Positions 53,535 through 63,890 of a stretch of 64,000 nucleotides of DNA are shown one piece after another (the stretch's first letter is position 1; each line of letters begins with the position of its first letter). The stretch is from an uncultured Aquimarina sp. (lineage in GTDB: Bacteria > Bacteroidota > Bacteroidia > Flavobacteriales > Flavobacteriaceae), in NCBI GenBank assembly GCA_947496555.1, contig CANMDH010000001.1, forward strand, positions 1 through 64,000. Reading direction: 5' to 3'. The translations under genes and the position numbers were made by a program. The notes beneath the pieces were generated by a model that ran no database searches, was not told the origin of the DNA, and saw only the letters and a list, made by a program, of their open reading frames with translations.

Positions 53535-53606
53535 AATATAGAGTAATTAAGGAAAAACATGATAAATCTCATACAACAATACTACCTTTTTGAATAAATT
53601 CATATC

Positions 53607-55520
53607 ATGAAAAATACCATTGCCGAAAGAATCTTCGATTTTCTGAAAGACTTCCCTCCTTTCCATGTACTTTCAAAAGAGCAGCTCTACGATTTATCAA
53701 AAAATGTAAAAGTAGTGTACCTTCAAAAAGATCAATATGCCTTTAAAACCGATGAAAGCATTCATGATCATTTTTATGTGGTAAAGGATGGGGCCGTTGG
53801 GATTTTTAGGGAAGAAGATCATGCTTTGGTTGATGAATGTGACGAAGGTGACATTTTTGGCTTACGGGCGTTAATCAGAAAAGGCAACTACATTTTAAGC
53901 GCCAAAGCCATAGAAGAAAGTATTTTGTACAGTATTTCTTCAGAACTACTCGAGAAAATTATCAATACTAATGCCCAGGCCAATAAGTATTTATTAGCAA
54001 GTTTTGTTACCAATATTCGTAACCCTTATTCTAACGAGAATAAGGATTCTTTATTTGCACAGGTAGAAAGTATTCAAAAAAAAGAATCCGACTTTACCGA
54101 AGTACAATCTGCTCAATATTCAAAAAATCCTATCACTTGCTTGCCAAATACCACAATAAAACTAGCGGCAAAAATCATGAGCACAAATCGCGTTGGTTCT
54201 ATTATTATAACCAAAAAGGAAAAACCCATTGGTATCATTACAGATAAAGACTTACGAACCAAAATCGCAACAGGGCAATTTTCTATTGAGGATAACGTAA
54301 AAAAAATCATGTCTTCACCAGTAATTACATATCCAGAAAATATCACGGTAGCCGAAGCGCAAATCGCCATGTTGCAGCATCGCATATCTCATTTATGTAT
54401 TACCGAAAGCGGAACTTCTGATTCTAAACTTGTAGGTATTCTATCAGAACATGACATTGTAGTGATCCATGGTAACAACCCTTCTGTTCTTATCAAAGAA
54501 GTGAAACGTGCCAAAACCGCCGATGACCTAAAATATATTCGTACAAAAGCTCAGCAACTATTACACGGGTATATTGAACAAAATATTCCCGTTTTTTTTA
54601 TTTCCAAGATCATTTCGGCAATCAATAACAGCATTACTCAAAAAGCTATTACTTTATCTATTGAAGAAATGGATACGCCTCCCCCAACATCGTTTGGTTG
54701 GTTGGCACTTGGAAGTCAAGGCAGAAAAGAACAACTATTGCTTACCGATCAGGACAACGCATTGGTTTTTGAAAATATATCGAAAGAAAAGTATTCGCAG
54801 ACCAAAAAATACTTCCTCTCGCTTTCAGACAAGGTAACAGATAAACTTAATACCATAGGTTTTGAGTTTTGTCCTGCCAAGATGATGGCTAGTAATCCCC
54901 AATGGTGTTTATCCCTGAAAGAATGGAAAAAACAGTTCAATAATTGGATCACCAAACCAGATGAGGACAAAATCATGCTGTGTACCATCTTTTTTGATTA
55001 TGATTTAGTCTACGGTAATAAGAATCTGATAGATGAAATGTCTGAAAGTATTTTTGAATCCATTGATAGGTATGAGATTTTCCTCAATTTCTTAGGGCTA
55101 AATGCTCTGAAGAATCCACCACCGCTTAGTTTTTTTAGACAATTCTTGGTAGAACATAGTGGTGAACACAAAGACCAATTTGACATCAAAGCACGGGCAC
55201 TCATGCCATTGGTAGATGCCGCACGCTTGCTTATCCTGTCTCATAATATCAAAGATTATAACAATACTGTTTTACGATTTGAAAAATTGGCAGATATTGA
55301 GCCTCAAAACAAAGATCTGTATCTATCTTGCAGTAATGCTTTTAAAATCCTACTTCGATTCAGAACTCAACAAGGGTTGCTGTATAATAGCTCTGGAAGA
55401 TTTATTGACTTAAAATCTCTAAATAAAGCAGATCGGTTAAAATTAAAGGGATGTTTTAAACCTATAAAAGATATTCAAGAATTAATACGCATTCGTTTTA
55501 ATCTCTCCCAAATGCTGTAG
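53607..55520 (+). CDS. cNMP-binding/CBS/DUF294 nucleotidyltransferase-like protein
   Basis: A 637-residue signal-transduction protein. An N-terminal cyclic-nucleotide-binding domain (about 20-135) is followed by two CBS domains (about 172-292) and a DUF294 nucleotidyltransferase-like domain with GSQGRKEQ near 369 and DQDNALVF near 381, the expected GS and DxD pattern. A DUF294 C-terminal helical domain closes it. It resembles GlnD-type uridylyltransferase folds and may sense energy charge. The exonuclease gene starts one base after its stop. Confidence 0.88.
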   Translation: MKNTIAERIFDFLKDFPPFHVLSKEQLYDLSKNVKVVYLQKDQYAFKTDESIHDHFYVVKDGAVGIFREEDHALVDECDEGDIFGLRALIRKGNYILSAKAIEESILYSISSELLEKIINTNAQANKYLLASFVTNIRNPYSNENKDSLFAQVESIQKKESDFTEVQSAQYSKNPITCLPNTTIKLAAKIMSTNRVGSIIITKKEKPIGIITDKDLRTKIATGQFSIEDNVKKIMSSPVITYPENITVAEAQIAMLQHRISHLCITESGTSDSKLVGILSEHDIVVIHGNNPSVLIKEVKRAKTADDLKYIRTKAQQLLHGYIEQNIPVFFISKIISAINNSITQKAITLSIEEMDTPPPTSFGWLALGSQGRKEQLLLTDQDNALVFENISKEKYSQTKKYFLSLSDKVTDKLNTIGFEFCPAKMMASNPQWCLSLKEWKKQFNNWITKPDEDKIMLCTIFFDYDLVYGNKNLIDEMSESIFESIDRYEIFLNFLGLNALKNPPPLSFFRQFLVEHSGEHKDQFDIKARALMPLVDAARLLILSHNIKDYNNTVLRFEKLADIEPQNKDLYLSCSNAFKILLRFRTQQGLLYNSSGRFIDLKSLNKADRLKLKGCFKPIKDIQELIRIRFNLSQML

Positions 55521-55521
55521 T

Positions 55522-56190
55522 ATGTTTGAGTGGCTAAAAAATAAAAACTATCCCGGTTTCTGGAATGTATATCAAAAACATTTCAAAAACAAAAAAGAAC
55601 ATGATCTAAATACTGCTCGTTTTGTGATTTTTGATACTGAAACTACAGGTCTTAACACAAAAGAAGACCGTATTTTATCTATCGGGGCTATCTCTGCCAT
55701 GGCAAATACAATGGATGTAGCTGATAGTCTCGAAGTATATCTGAAACAAACCGCATTTAATTCGCAAACAGTAGAAATACACGGTATTCTAAAAGAGGGA
55801 AGTATTATAAAAATTGAAGAAAAAGAAGCATTAATACAATTTTTGAATTATATAAAAGATGCTATTCTTGTTGCGCATCATGCAGCATTTGATATAATGA
55901 TGATTAACCAATGCCTGAGAAGACAAAACCTGCCAAAATTAAAAAACAAAGTTTTGGATACTGGTATTTTATTCAAAAAACTAGATCAATGTGTCTCCAA
56001 AAACAAATTATACTCGCTTGATGAATTGTGTTCTGTTTTCAACATTAAAAAACATGATAGACATACAGCTTCTGGTGATGCGTATATAACAGGGATTATC
56101 TTTTTAAAGATTATAGGAGAATTATCTCAAGCCAGAAAAACGACCCTACAAAGCCTTTTCTACAACCCAAACCGAAGGGGGTTATTATAA
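55522..56190 (+). CDS. DnaQ-like 3'-5' exonuclease
   Basis: A 222-residue DEDDh exonuclease related to the DNA polymerase III epsilon subunit. Catalytic residues are D38 and E40 (VIFDTETTGL), the Asp of AHHAAFDIMM, and the His and Asp of HTASGDAYITG. The gene is one base after the DUF294 gene, a pairing found in many bacteria, so a function linked to that regulator is possible besides DNA or RNA trimming. Confidence 0.88.
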   Translation: MFEWLKNKNYPGFWNVYQKHFKNKKEHDLNTARFVIFDTETTGLNTKEDRILSIGAISAMANTMDVADSLEVYLKQTAFNSQTVEIHGILKEGSIIKIEEKEALIQFLNYIKDAILVAHHAAFDIMMINQCLRRQNLPKLKNKVLDTGILFKKLDQCVSKNKLYSLDELCSVFNIKKHDRHTASGDAYITGIIFLKIIGELSQARKTTLQSLFYNPNRRGLL

Positions 56191-56280
56191 AACTGTCAAC
56201 GAACTCATAATTAATTTGCATTTACCATAAGAAATTATTCTCTTTAACACATATTTTTATCAAGTAAATAAATTGCCACT

Positions 56281-56766
56281 ATGAGTGATAACTATAAAGT
56301 TAAGGTAAATAAAACTTTCGAATTTGACCTTACCAACAAAGATGTTTCAAAAATTGATGCATTATCTACTTCAGAAACAGAATATCATGTTATTAATGGT
56401 CATACAACTTATCACACAGAAATTTTAGAATCCGATTTCAACAAAAAGCAATATACCGTAATGGTTAACAATACCAATTACCAGGTTGATATCTCTAATG
56501 CATTGGATATGCAAATTGCTGCCATGGGATTCTCACTTGGATCTTCTAAGCAAGTTAATGCTATTAAAGCTCCTATGCCCGGACTGCTTCTAGATATTCA
56601 TGTTGAATCTGGACAAGAGGTAAAGGAAGACGATCCTCTATTAATTCTAGAAGCGATGAAAATGGAAAATGTGATCCTTTCTCCAAGGGATGGAGTAATC
56701 AAAGCCGTTTCGGTAACCAAAGGAAATGCCGTTGATAAAGGTCAATTATTAGTTGAATTCGAATAA
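56281..56766 (+). CDS. Biotin carboxyl carrier subunit of acyl-CoA carboxylase
   Basis: A 161-residue biotin carrier protein. The biotinyl domain fills the C-terminal half, with the modified K127 in LEAMKMEN. The N-terminal half is a short soluble segment. It swings carboxybiotin between the biotin carboxylase and the carboxyltransferase encoded just downstream. Confidence 0.92.
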   Translation: MSDNYKVKVNKTFEFDLTNKDVSKIDALSTSETEYHVINGHTTYHTEILESDFNKKQYTVMVNNTNYQVDISNALDMQIAAMGFSLGSSKQVNAIKAPMPGLLLDIHVESGQEVKEDDPLLILEAMKMENVILSPRDGVIKAVSVTKGNAVDKGQLLVEFE

Positions 56767-56814
56767 GCCTATAATGGGCATTAAATAGAACTATCTGTTC
56801 TTTTATAATTTAAT

Positions 56815-58257
56815 ATGAAAAAAATATTAGTTGCAAATCGAGGAGAAATTGCCATCAGGGTGATGAAAACCGCCAAGAAAATGGGAATCAAAACGGTAGC
56901 AGTATATTCGACTGTAGACCGGGATGCTCCACACGTAAAATTTGCCGATGAAGCTGTTTGCATAGGTGAAGCTCCTTCTAATCAATCGTACTTATTAGGC
57001 TCTAAAATCATTGAGGTTGCCAAGCAACTTGATGTAGATGCAATACACCCAGGTTATGGATTCTTAAGTGAGAATGCAGATTTTGCAGAGGAAGTTGAAA
57101 AGAATAACCTCATCTTTATAGGTCCAAAATCTAAAGCTATACAGATAATGGGAAGCAAACTCGCTGCCAAAGACGCTGTAAAAGCTTATGACATTCCTAT
57201 GGTACCCGGTATCGATGAAGCTATTACCGATACCGATAAAGCTAAAGCCATTGCAAAAGATATAGGTTTCCCAATCTTGATCAAAGCCTCTGCCGGTGGT
57301 GGTGGAAAAGGAATGCGGGTTGTTGAAAAAGAAGAAGACCTGGAGTCACAAATGCAACGTGCTATTAGTGAAGCGACTTCTGCCTTTGGAGACGGATCTG
57401 TATTTATTGAAAAATACGTAGCCTCTCCCCGACATATTGAGATTCAGGTAATGGCCGATAGTCATGGCAATGTGATTCACCTTTTTGAGCGTGAGTGTAG
57501 TGTACAACGAAGACACCAAAAGGTGGTAGAAGAGGCTCCCTCTTCAGTATTAACCCCAGAATTACGCTCCAAGATGGGAGAAGCAGCCGTAAAGGTTGCC
57601 AAAGCTTGTGATTATCTGGGTGCGGGAACCGTAGAATTTCTTTTAGACGAAAATCATAACTTTTATTTCCTGGAAATGAATACCCGATTGCAGGTTGAGC
57701 ATCCTGTCACCGAATTGATTACAGGGGTCGATTTGGTAGAATTACAAATTAAAGTCGCTCGAGGTGAAAAACTACCAATTGCCCAAGATGACCTGAAAAT
57801 CAACGGCCATGCTCTCGAGCTACGAGTCTATGCCGAAGATCCATTGAATGACTTTTTACCTAGTGTAGGTCGTTTGGATGTATATCAAATTCCGGTTGGC
57901 GAAGGCATTCGTGTCGATAATGGTTTTGAAGAAGGTATGGATATTCCTATTTATTACGATCCGATGCTTGCCAAACTTATTACCTACGGTAATACACGTG
58001 AAGAGGCAATACTGTTAATGATTAAAGCAATTAATGAATACAACGTTGAAGGTGTACAAACAACGCTTCCTTTCGGAAAGTTTGTTTGTGAACACGAGGC
58101 CTTTACTTCTGGAAATTTTGACACACATTTTGTTAAGAAGTACTATTCCCCAGAAAAACTACAGGCAAACACAACGCAAGAGGCAAAAATTGCAGCTATT
58201 GTAGCCATGAAACAATATTTAAAAGATCAACAAACGTTACGTATACCAACACACTAG
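56815..58257 (+). CDS. accC: Biotin carboxylase subunit (AccC-like)
   Basis: A 480-residue biotin carboxylase with an ATP-grasp fold. The glycine-rich loop ASAGGGGKGMR lies near 157-167, and the catalytic EMNTRLQVEHPVTE near 287-300. It carboxylates the biotin of the carrier subunit with ATP and bicarbonate. It ends 3 bp before the carboxyltransferase gene and starts 48 bp after the carrier. Confidence 0.95.
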   Translation: MKKILVANRGEIAIRVMKTAKKMGIKTVAVYSTVDRDAPHVKFADEAVCIGEAPSNQSYLLGSKIIEVAKQLDVDAIHPGYGFLSENADFAEEVEKNNLIFIGPKSKAIQIMGSKLAAKDAVKAYDIPMVPGIDEAITDTDKAKAIAKDIGFPILIKASAGGGGKGMRVVEKEEDLESQMQRAISEATSAFGDGSVFIEKYVASPRHIEIQVMADSHGNVIHLFERECSVQRRHQKVVEEAPSSVLTPELRSKMGEAAVKVAKACDYLGAGTVEFLLDENHNFYFLEMNTRLQVEHPVTELITGVDLVELQIKVARGEKLPIAQDDLKINGHALELRVYAEDPLNDFLPSVGRLDVYQIPVGEGIRVDNGFEEGMDIPIYYDPMLAKLITYGNTREEAILLMIKAINEYNVEGVQTTLPFGKFVCEHEAFTSGNFDTHFVKKYYSPEKLQANTTQEAKIAAIVAMKQYLKDQQTLRIPTH

Positions 58258-58260
58258 ATT

Positions 58261-59802
58261 ATGGACGCTAAGATTAAAACATTGCAAGAAAAAGTTACCC
58301 AGGCCAAATTAGGTGGAGGTGAACAACGTATCGAAAAACAACATGCTAAGAAAAAACTAACGGCTCGTGAACGTGTAGAATATCTGCTTGATGAAGGTTC
58401 TTTTGAAGAAATAGGTATCCTCGTTACCCATCGTACTACAGATTTTGGTATGGAAAAAGAGGTCTATTATGGTGACGGAGTGGTAACGGGTTACGGTACC
58501 ATAGAAGGGCGATTGGTGTATGTTTTTGCACAGGATTTTACCGTTTTTGGGGGTGCTTTGTCAGAAACACATGCCGAAAAGATCTGCAAAGTAATGGATA
58601 TGGCCGTAAAAATGGGAGCTCCAATTATTGGTCTAAATGACTCTGGCGGAGCTCGTATACAGGAAGGCGTTAAATCTCTTGGGGGGTATGCGGATATCTT
58701 TCATAGAAACGTTCAGGCATCAGGAGTGATACCTCAGATTTCGGCCATTATGGGACCTTGTGCCGGTGGAGCCGTATATTCACCTGCTATGACCGATTTT
58801 ACATTAATGGTCGAAGATACTAGCTATATGTTTGTAACTGGCCCTAATGTTGTAAAAACGGTGACTAACGAAGAGGTAACTTCTGAAGAACTTGGAGGAG
58901 CTAGCACCCACTCTACCAAATCGGGAGTAGCCCATGTAACCTCAGGTAATGATATCGAATGCTTGGAAGATGTAAAGAAACTGCTTAGTTATCTTCCACA
59001 AAGTAATAAAGAAACTACACAGAAACTTGCATGTACATTAGGAGATGAAGTACGTGATATACTCTCTGACATTGTTCCTGATAATCCTAACAAACCTTAT
59101 GATATGCATGAGGTAATTAGCGGAATTATTGATGAGGATTCTTTCTACGAGATTCATAAAGATTATGCAGAGAATATCATTGTCGGTTTTGCCCGTCTGG
59201 GCGGAAGAAGCGTTGGGATCGTTGCCAATCAACCTATGTTTTTGGCGGGGGTATTGGATGTAAATAGTTCGAAAAAAGCAGCACGTTTTACCCGTTTTTG
59301 TGACTGTTTTAATATTCCACTACTGGTATTGGTTGATGTTCCTGGATTCTTACCTGGTACTGATCAGGAATGGAATGGGATTATTATTCATGGAGCCAAA
59401 CTATTGTATGCGCTTAGTGAAGCTACCGTTCCTAAAGTAACAGTTATTACCCGTAAAGCGTACGGAGGAGCTTATGATGTAATGAACTCAAAACATATTG
59501 GTGCCGATCTTAATTATGCATGGCCCACGGCTGAAATTGCAGTAATGGGAGCCAAAGGAGCTAGTGAGATCATTTTCAGACGCGAAATAAAAGCAGCTGA
59601 TGATCCTGCAGCCAAACTAGCAGAAAAAGAAGCAGAATATGCCGATAAATTTGCAAATCCATACAGAGCAGCACAACGTGGATTTATAGATGAGGTGATC
59701 TTACCAAAAAACACAAGGCGTAAACTTATCAAAGCCTTCAGTATGCTTGAAAACAAAAAAGCAGAACGTCCTGATCGCAAGCATGGGAATATTCCTTTGT
59801 AA
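58261..59802 (+). CDS. Acyl-CoA carboxyltransferase beta subunit (propionyl-CoA type)
   Basis: A 513-residue carboxyltransferase of the PccB/AccD family. Both oxyanion-hole regions are visible: [13 protein letters not shown] near 124-136 and [15 protein letters not shown] near 398-412. The size and single-chain alpha/beta fusion fit propionyl- or acetyl-CoA carboxylases of the acyl-CoA type, so the likely product is methylmalonyl-CoA or malonyl-CoA. Whether it uses propionyl- or acetyl-CoA cannot be read from the sequence alone. Confidence 0.93.
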   Translation: MDAKIKTLQEKVTQAKLGGGEQRIEKQHAKKKLTARERVEYLLDEGSFEEIGILVTHRTTDFGMEKEVYYGDGVVTGYGTIEGRLVYVFAQDFTVFGGALSETHAEKICKVMDMAVKMGAPIIGLNDSGGARIQEGVKSLGGYADIFHRNVQASGVIPQISAIMGPCAGGAVYSPAMTDFTLMVEDTSYMFVTGPNVVKTVTNEEVTSEELGGASTHSTKSGVAHVTSGNDIECLEDVKKLLSYLPQSNKETTQKLACTLGDEVRDILSDIVPDNPNKPYDMHEVISGIIDEDSFYEIHKDYAENIIVGFARLGGRSVGIVANQPMFLAGVLDVNSSKKAARFTRFCDCFNIPLLVLVDVPGFLPGTDQEWNGIIIHGAKLLYALSEATVPKVTVITRKAYGGAYDVMNSKHIGADLNYAWPTAEIAVMGAKGASEIIFRREIKAADDPAAKLAEKEAEYADKFANPYRAAQRGFIDEVILPKNTRRKLIKAFSMLENKKAERPDRKHGNIPL

Positions 59803-59850
59803 AAAATAATAATCGACAACGTATAGATAACGATCTCGTATATTAAAAGC

Positions 59851-59903
59851 AGCGGATTTTGATGACTAACTTTTCAGTTTAGCACTTTCTCCGCTATTTT
59901 TTT
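59851..59903. terminator. Branched terminator after the carboxylase operon
   Basis: AGCGGA (59851-59856) pairs with TCCGCT (59890-59895), followed by ATTTTTTT. Inside the loop CTAAC and GTTTAG can form a second small stem. It lies about 50 nt after the carboxyltransferase stop. Confidence 0.65.
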
Positions 59904-59947
59904 ATATACACTGCAAGCGATTGGAATTTTGCTGTTCTATTTTACTA

Positions 59948-60310
59948 TCACTGCCTTAAAATTTTCTCCATCTTCCTGCCTTTGGCCAATTCATCTACTA
60001 GTTTGTCCAAATATCTTGTTTGCCTAGTTAAAGGTGTTTCAATATCTTCTATTCGATATCCACAGATTACTCCTCTAATAAGATGTGCATTCGGATTTAA
60101 ATTTGCTTGTGAAAAGAATGTTTCAAATGTTACTTTTTCATCAATTAGTTTTTGTAATTTATTGTCGTCAAAACCTGTCAACCATTTGATAACTTGATGT
60201 AATTCTTCTATTGTCCTCCCCTTTTTTTCTACTTTTGATATATAATGGGGATAGACAGATGCAAAGGTCAAATCTGCTATTCTTTTATCGTGCTCTGGTG
60301 TTGTTGTCAT
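59948..60310 (-). CDS. DUF2200 protein
   Basis: A 120-residue protein matching DUF2200 (ADLTFASVYPHYISKVEKKG, then EELHQVIKWLTGFD and GVICGYRIEDIE). The family is soluble and widespread in soil and marine bacteria, with no known function. It is 5 bp downstream of the SRPBCC gene and co-transcribed with it. Confidence 0.85.
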   Translation of the reverse strand: MTTTPEHDKRIADLTFASVYPHYISKVEKKGRTIEELHQVIKWLTGFDDNKLQKLIDEKVTFETFFSQANLNPNAHLIRGVICGYRIEDIETPLTRQTRYLDKLVDELAKGRKMEKILRQ

Positions 60311-60315
60311 TTTCT

Positions 60316-60882
60316 TCAGTTATATTCCTCTTCAGTTTCAGTTTTCAAATCATCGAAATAATCTGTTGTATTTTCTTCAATTAATTTTTTTAGGTTTTGT
60401 AAATTTTCATCTTCTTGAGACTTCATCGATCCACTCATAAATGAGAGCATTGATTTTGCAAACAATCCGTTTCCTAAGGTTGTTGATTTTGAGTGGATTG
60501 TTGTTTTTCCATCGTTTTCTTTCATATGAATTTCATAATCCATATCCATAAAGTCCATTGTAAATTTCATAGCCATGAGCTCATTAAGTGTAATTTCCTT
60601 TATGGTTTCTTCCATGACCATTTCTTGACCATTGTCATCGACATAAATTTTAGAAACAGCTCCTACAGTATTTGCCGTTCCGCTAATTAATTCTGTTTTT
60701 TTAAATCCTTTGATCCATTTTGGTAATTTAGACTCATCAGACATCACCGCCCATGACTCTTTAACAGGTTTATTTACAATTATTTCGCTTTCATGATAAA
60801 TAGATGGAGTTAACAACCCTCTTCCAAAAAAAACTAGAATTAACAATACGATAAACCCTAGCAGATATTTTACATATTTCAT
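60316..60882 (-). CDS. SRPBCC/START-like protein
   Basis: A 188-residue protein with an N-terminal membrane anchor (LLGFIVLLILVFFGRGLL) and a SRPBCC (polyketide-cyclase/START-like) fold: EIIVNKPVKESWAVMSDESK, LPKWIKGFKKTELI, then EIHMKENDGKTTIHSKST. The family binds small hydrophobic molecules. The anchor suggests an extracytoplasmic location. Paired with DUF2200. Confidence 0.78.
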   Translation of the reverse strand: MKYVKYLLGFIVLLILVFFGRGLLTPSIYHESEIIVNKPVKESWAVMSDESKLPKWIKGFKKTELISGTANTVGAVSKIYVDDNGQEMVMEETIKEITLNELMAMKFTMDFMDMDYEIHMKENDGKTTIHSKSTTLGNGLFAKSMLSFMSGSMKSQEDENLQNLKKLIEENTTDYFDDLKTETEEEYN

Positions 60883-60917
60883 GACTTGTTTTTATTGGTT
60901 ATTAAAAATTTACTACT

Positions 60918-60936
60918 TCAGAATAAAAAATTCTGA
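60918..60936 (-). terminator. Hairpin after molybdopterin oxidoreductase gene
   Basis: TCAGAAT (60918-60924) and ATTCTGA (60930-60936) form a 7-bp stem with a 5-nt loop, 8 nt after the stop of the oxidoreductase. The flank is AT-rich but lacks a clear T-run, so termination may be partial. Confidence 0.4.
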
Positions 60937-60943
60937 TTAATTA

Positions 60944-63094
60944 TTATGAGATTTCAACCTTTCTAATGGACACAGGATGCCCATTAAACGCCATATTATA
61001 GGATAACGGATCCAGGCGATCATGATCCATTAATTGATTGACATTGGCACCGGCGTTACTTTGTGCCCTGTCCATTTCCAAACCTTCACCATGATGTCCC
61101 CAACCATGCGGAATACTAATCGTACCAGGGATAATATCCATAGTAATCTCAGCTTCAATAAGGATTGCTCCAAACTCAGAATATACCTCAACCGTTTCTT
61201 TGGGTTGTATATTGCGAGCAGCCGCATCCTCCTGATGGATCATTACAGTACATTTTCGGGAACCTCCTTCTAATACAGGTAAATTGTGCATCCAAGAATT
61301 ATTGCTACGCAAATGCCTTCTTCCTATTAATTTTAGTGGATATTCCCCATTCGTTTCAGGGTGTAGAAGTTCTTGCACTCTTTCCATCTCTTTTACAAAA
61401 AGTTCGGGCATCAATTCTATCCTCTTATTTCTTGTAAACAGGCGTTTGGGCAATACTGGGGTCAAAGGTGACAGCTCCACCCCTCTTTCATTTTTTTCTA
61501 AGCGTTTTAAGCTCAGTCCATCTTTTTGCAAAAAACGTCCACCCCAAATACCATAAGGTCCTGTTTTTAAAGCAAGGTCTAATTTCGTTTTTGGATGTAT
61601 TCTCGACGTTAGATTGCTTTTTATTCTTTGAAAAAAGTTTCCGTTAAATAATCGTCGTTGCAGCTCTCCCATAATTTGCCAATCATATCGTTGCTTCTTG
61701 GATATGGATAACGGAGCCGGACTAAACTTGGCCGTATTGCGCGTGGCAATCATATGCAATACAAACGAATAGTGCATAGTTTCTAAGCCTACGGCTGGAG
61801 GCATAATAATATCGGCATATTGTGTGGTCTCGTTGATATACATATCGATTGCCAACATAAACTCAAGATCGGCCAACGCCTTTTCCATAAGCTTTGAGTT
61901 GGGTGCAGATCTAGCTGGATTTCCGGGAATGGTAATAAACCCTCGTATTTGATCTTTTCCTTTGGTCAATATCTCATCGGGTATGGTCGCCGTCGGGAAT
62001 TCGCCCACTATTTCTTTATATGACTTGACTCTACTGCTATACCGAAACATTTTAGATTCATGTGCCATTAAGGTTACATAATCAATGGCTGGTAGTGTAA
62101 ACATAAGGCCTCCCTTTTCATCTAATTGCCCTAACAGAATATTGATGCAAGTAATAAGCCATTGGCATAAGGTACCATAGGATTGCGTATTCACCCCTAG
62201 TCTTCCGTACAAAATACTGTGCGGATATTTTGTTAGGTCATCTACAATATGTGCTATTTGTTTCGCGCTCATTCCTGTAATGGGTGCGATCTTTCGTATA
62301 GTGTAGGAACGTACCATCACCTTTAGTTCCTCAAAATGATCAGAAAGTGAAAGGGCTTTGGATGTTGGAATAGCATTGCGTTTAATCAATTCATTAATTA
62401 TTGATAATAGCAGCAATACGTCTTTCTCAGGGTGGATAAAATAATGCTCGCTCGCCTTATCCCCCGTTTCGGTTTTACGAGGGTCGATCACAACTACTTT
62501 CCCTCCTTTTTGTTGAATGTTTTTAATCTTCCCTCTAATATCAGGGGTAGACATAAAGCTACCGTTGGATGCCATGGGATTTGCTCCAATGATAAGCATA
62601 TAATCCAAATTATCAATGTCCGGAACCGGAGCCATCATCGCATGACCAAACATCATTTGGTTTACTAAAAAGACAGGAACAGAATCCAAGCTATGCGATG
62701 CGTAACGGTTTTTGGTATTTAGGGCATTGATCGTATCATACAAAGTGATAGCTGTACCTGTATTATGTACTGTAGGGTTACCAGTATAAGTACCTATGGC
62801 ATCATTACCATATTTTTTTCTTATTTTTTTGAATTCCCGCTCTACCGTATCAAAAGCTTCTTCCCACGATATCGTCTGCCATCCATTCGATGTTTTTTTG
62901 ACTGGTTGTTTTAAACGGTTCGGGTCATTGTGTAAGTCTTTTAGTGCGATTCCTTTCGGACAAATATGTCCGCGGCTGTAAATATCTTCTTTATGACCTT
63001 CGATAGAGATTACTTGATTATCTTTTACTTCGATAGCCAAACCACACATTGCTTCGCAAAGGTGACAGGTACGATATTTTATGGCACTCGACAT
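60944..63094 (-). CDS. Molybdopterin-dependent oxidoreductase with [4Fe-4S] site
   Basis: A 716-residue member of the DMSO-reductase-type molybdopterin family. The N-terminal [4Fe-4S] ligands are C10, C13, C17 (CHLCEAMC) and C45 (HICPKG). The molybdopterin guanine dinucleotide regions are seen in IIGANPMASN, VVVIDPRKTETGDKA and the C-terminal molydopterin dinucleotide-binding domain (GRRHLRSNNSWMHNLPVLEG). There is no signal peptide and no recognisable electron-transfer partner gene nearby, so it may act in the cytoplasm on a small organic substrate. Confidence 0.9.
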   Translation of the reverse strand: MSSAIKYRTCHLCEAMCGLAIEVKDNQVISIEGHKEDIYSRGHICPKGIALKDLHNDPNRLKQPVKKTSNGWQTISWEEAFDTVEREFKKIRKKYGNDAIGTYTGNPTVHNTGTAITLYDTINALNTKNRYASHSLDSVPVFLVNQMMFGHAMMAPVPDIDNLDYMLIIGANPMASNGSFMSTPDIRGKIKNIQQKGGKVVVIDPRKTETGDKASEHYFIHPEKDVLLLLSIINELIKRNAIPTSKALSLSDHFEELKVMVRSYTIRKIAPITGMSAKQIAHIVDDLTKYPHSILYGRLGVNTQSYGTLCQWLITCINILLGQLDEKGGLMFTLPAIDYVTLMAHESKMFRYSSRVKSYKEIVGEFPTATIPDEILTKGKDQIRGFITIPGNPARSAPNSKLMEKALADLEFMLAIDMYINETTQYADIIMPPAVGLETMHYSFVLHMIATRNTAKFSPAPLSISKKQRYDWQIMGELQRRLFNGNFFQRIKSNLTSRIHPKTKLDLALKTGPYGIWGGRFLQKDGLSLKRLEKNERGVELSPLTPVLPKRLFTRNKRIELMPELFVKEMERVQELLHPETNGEYPLKLIGRRHLRSNNSWMHNLPVLEGGSRKCTVMIHQEDAAARNIQPKETVEVYSEFGAILIEAEITMDIIPGTISIPHGWGHHGEGLEMDRAQSNAGANVNQLMDHDRLDPLSYNMAFNGHPVSIRKVEIS

Positions 63095-63282
63095 GATTTG
63101 TGATGATTAGCTATAACCCTTTGAAAATGTTTAAGATAGTGTCATCAACCAAGATACAAAAAAATAATGTCTACGTTAAAAATTTCAAAGAAGCTGACTA
63201 ATAAAACTGATTATGAATCTGATCTTCAGTACGAATTTATAATTATTATATCTTCTTTATATTTAACCTCCAATAATACCGA

Positions 63283-63846
63283 ATGAAATACCTATTGATT
63301 CTTCTTTGTTTTAGCTTTAGTAGCCTATCTGGACAAACGGTTTATACAAAACCAAGTAATGCCATTATCTCATGGTCGTCAAAAAAAGAGCTTACCTGGA
63401 ATGATTTTCAAGGAAAAATCGATCCCAACATTGTTGCCAATGCCTTGACTAGTTATAAAATTGAGATCATACCTCAAAATGTGCAAGTGGATGAACAGGA
63501 TAGGATTCAAGGATATGAAAGATTAACCGTTGTTACTCATTTTTATAAAAAGCAATCATGGACCACTACTTTTCATGATCCCATTGTGTTAAAACATGAA
63601 CAACTTCATTTTGATATTGCAGAACTCTATGCACGTAAAATAAGATTGCGGTTTTCTAAACTAAAATCAAAAAAGGAAGCTCGATTCTCTGAATATTGGA
63701 ATGCTTATAACCAATTATGGAAAGCCTGTAGAATGTATCAAAAGCAGTTTGATCATGAAACAAATCATGGAAGAGAACTACAACTAAATATAATATGGGA
63801 AGAACGTATCAAACAAGGTTTGGAAATGCTAAGTGAATTTGAATGA
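63283..63846 (+). CDS. DUF922-type secreted protein with HExxH motif
   Basis: A 187-residue protein with a signal peptide (about 1-18) matching DUF922. The sequence LTWNDFQGKID is the family signature, and HEQLH at 105-109 is an HExxH zinc-binding motif, so it may be a periplasmic or secreted metalloprotease. The stop overlaps a hairpin. A ribosome-binding site is weak, as is usual here. Confidence 0.82.
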   Translation: MKYLLILLCFSFSSLSGQTVYTKPSNAIISWSSKKELTWNDFQGKIDPNIVANALTSYKIEIIPQNVQVDEQDRIQGYERLTVVTHFYKKQSWTTTFHDPIVLKHEQLHFDIAELYARKIRLRFSKLKSKKEARFSEYWNAYNQLWKACRMYQKQFDHETNHGRELQLNIIWEERIKQGLEMLSEFE

Positions 63847-63862
63847 AAGTTTGTGTTTCATT
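63842..63862. terminator. Hairpin at the end of the DUF922 gene
   Basis: AATGAAA (63842-63848) and TTTCATT (63856-63862) form a 7-bp stem with a 7-nt loop, followed by TTAT. The left arm overlaps the stop codon. It lies between the DUF922 gene and a leftward partial gene. Confidence 0.5.
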
Positions 63863-63890
63863 TTATAACCTATAAGACATATGGTAACCG

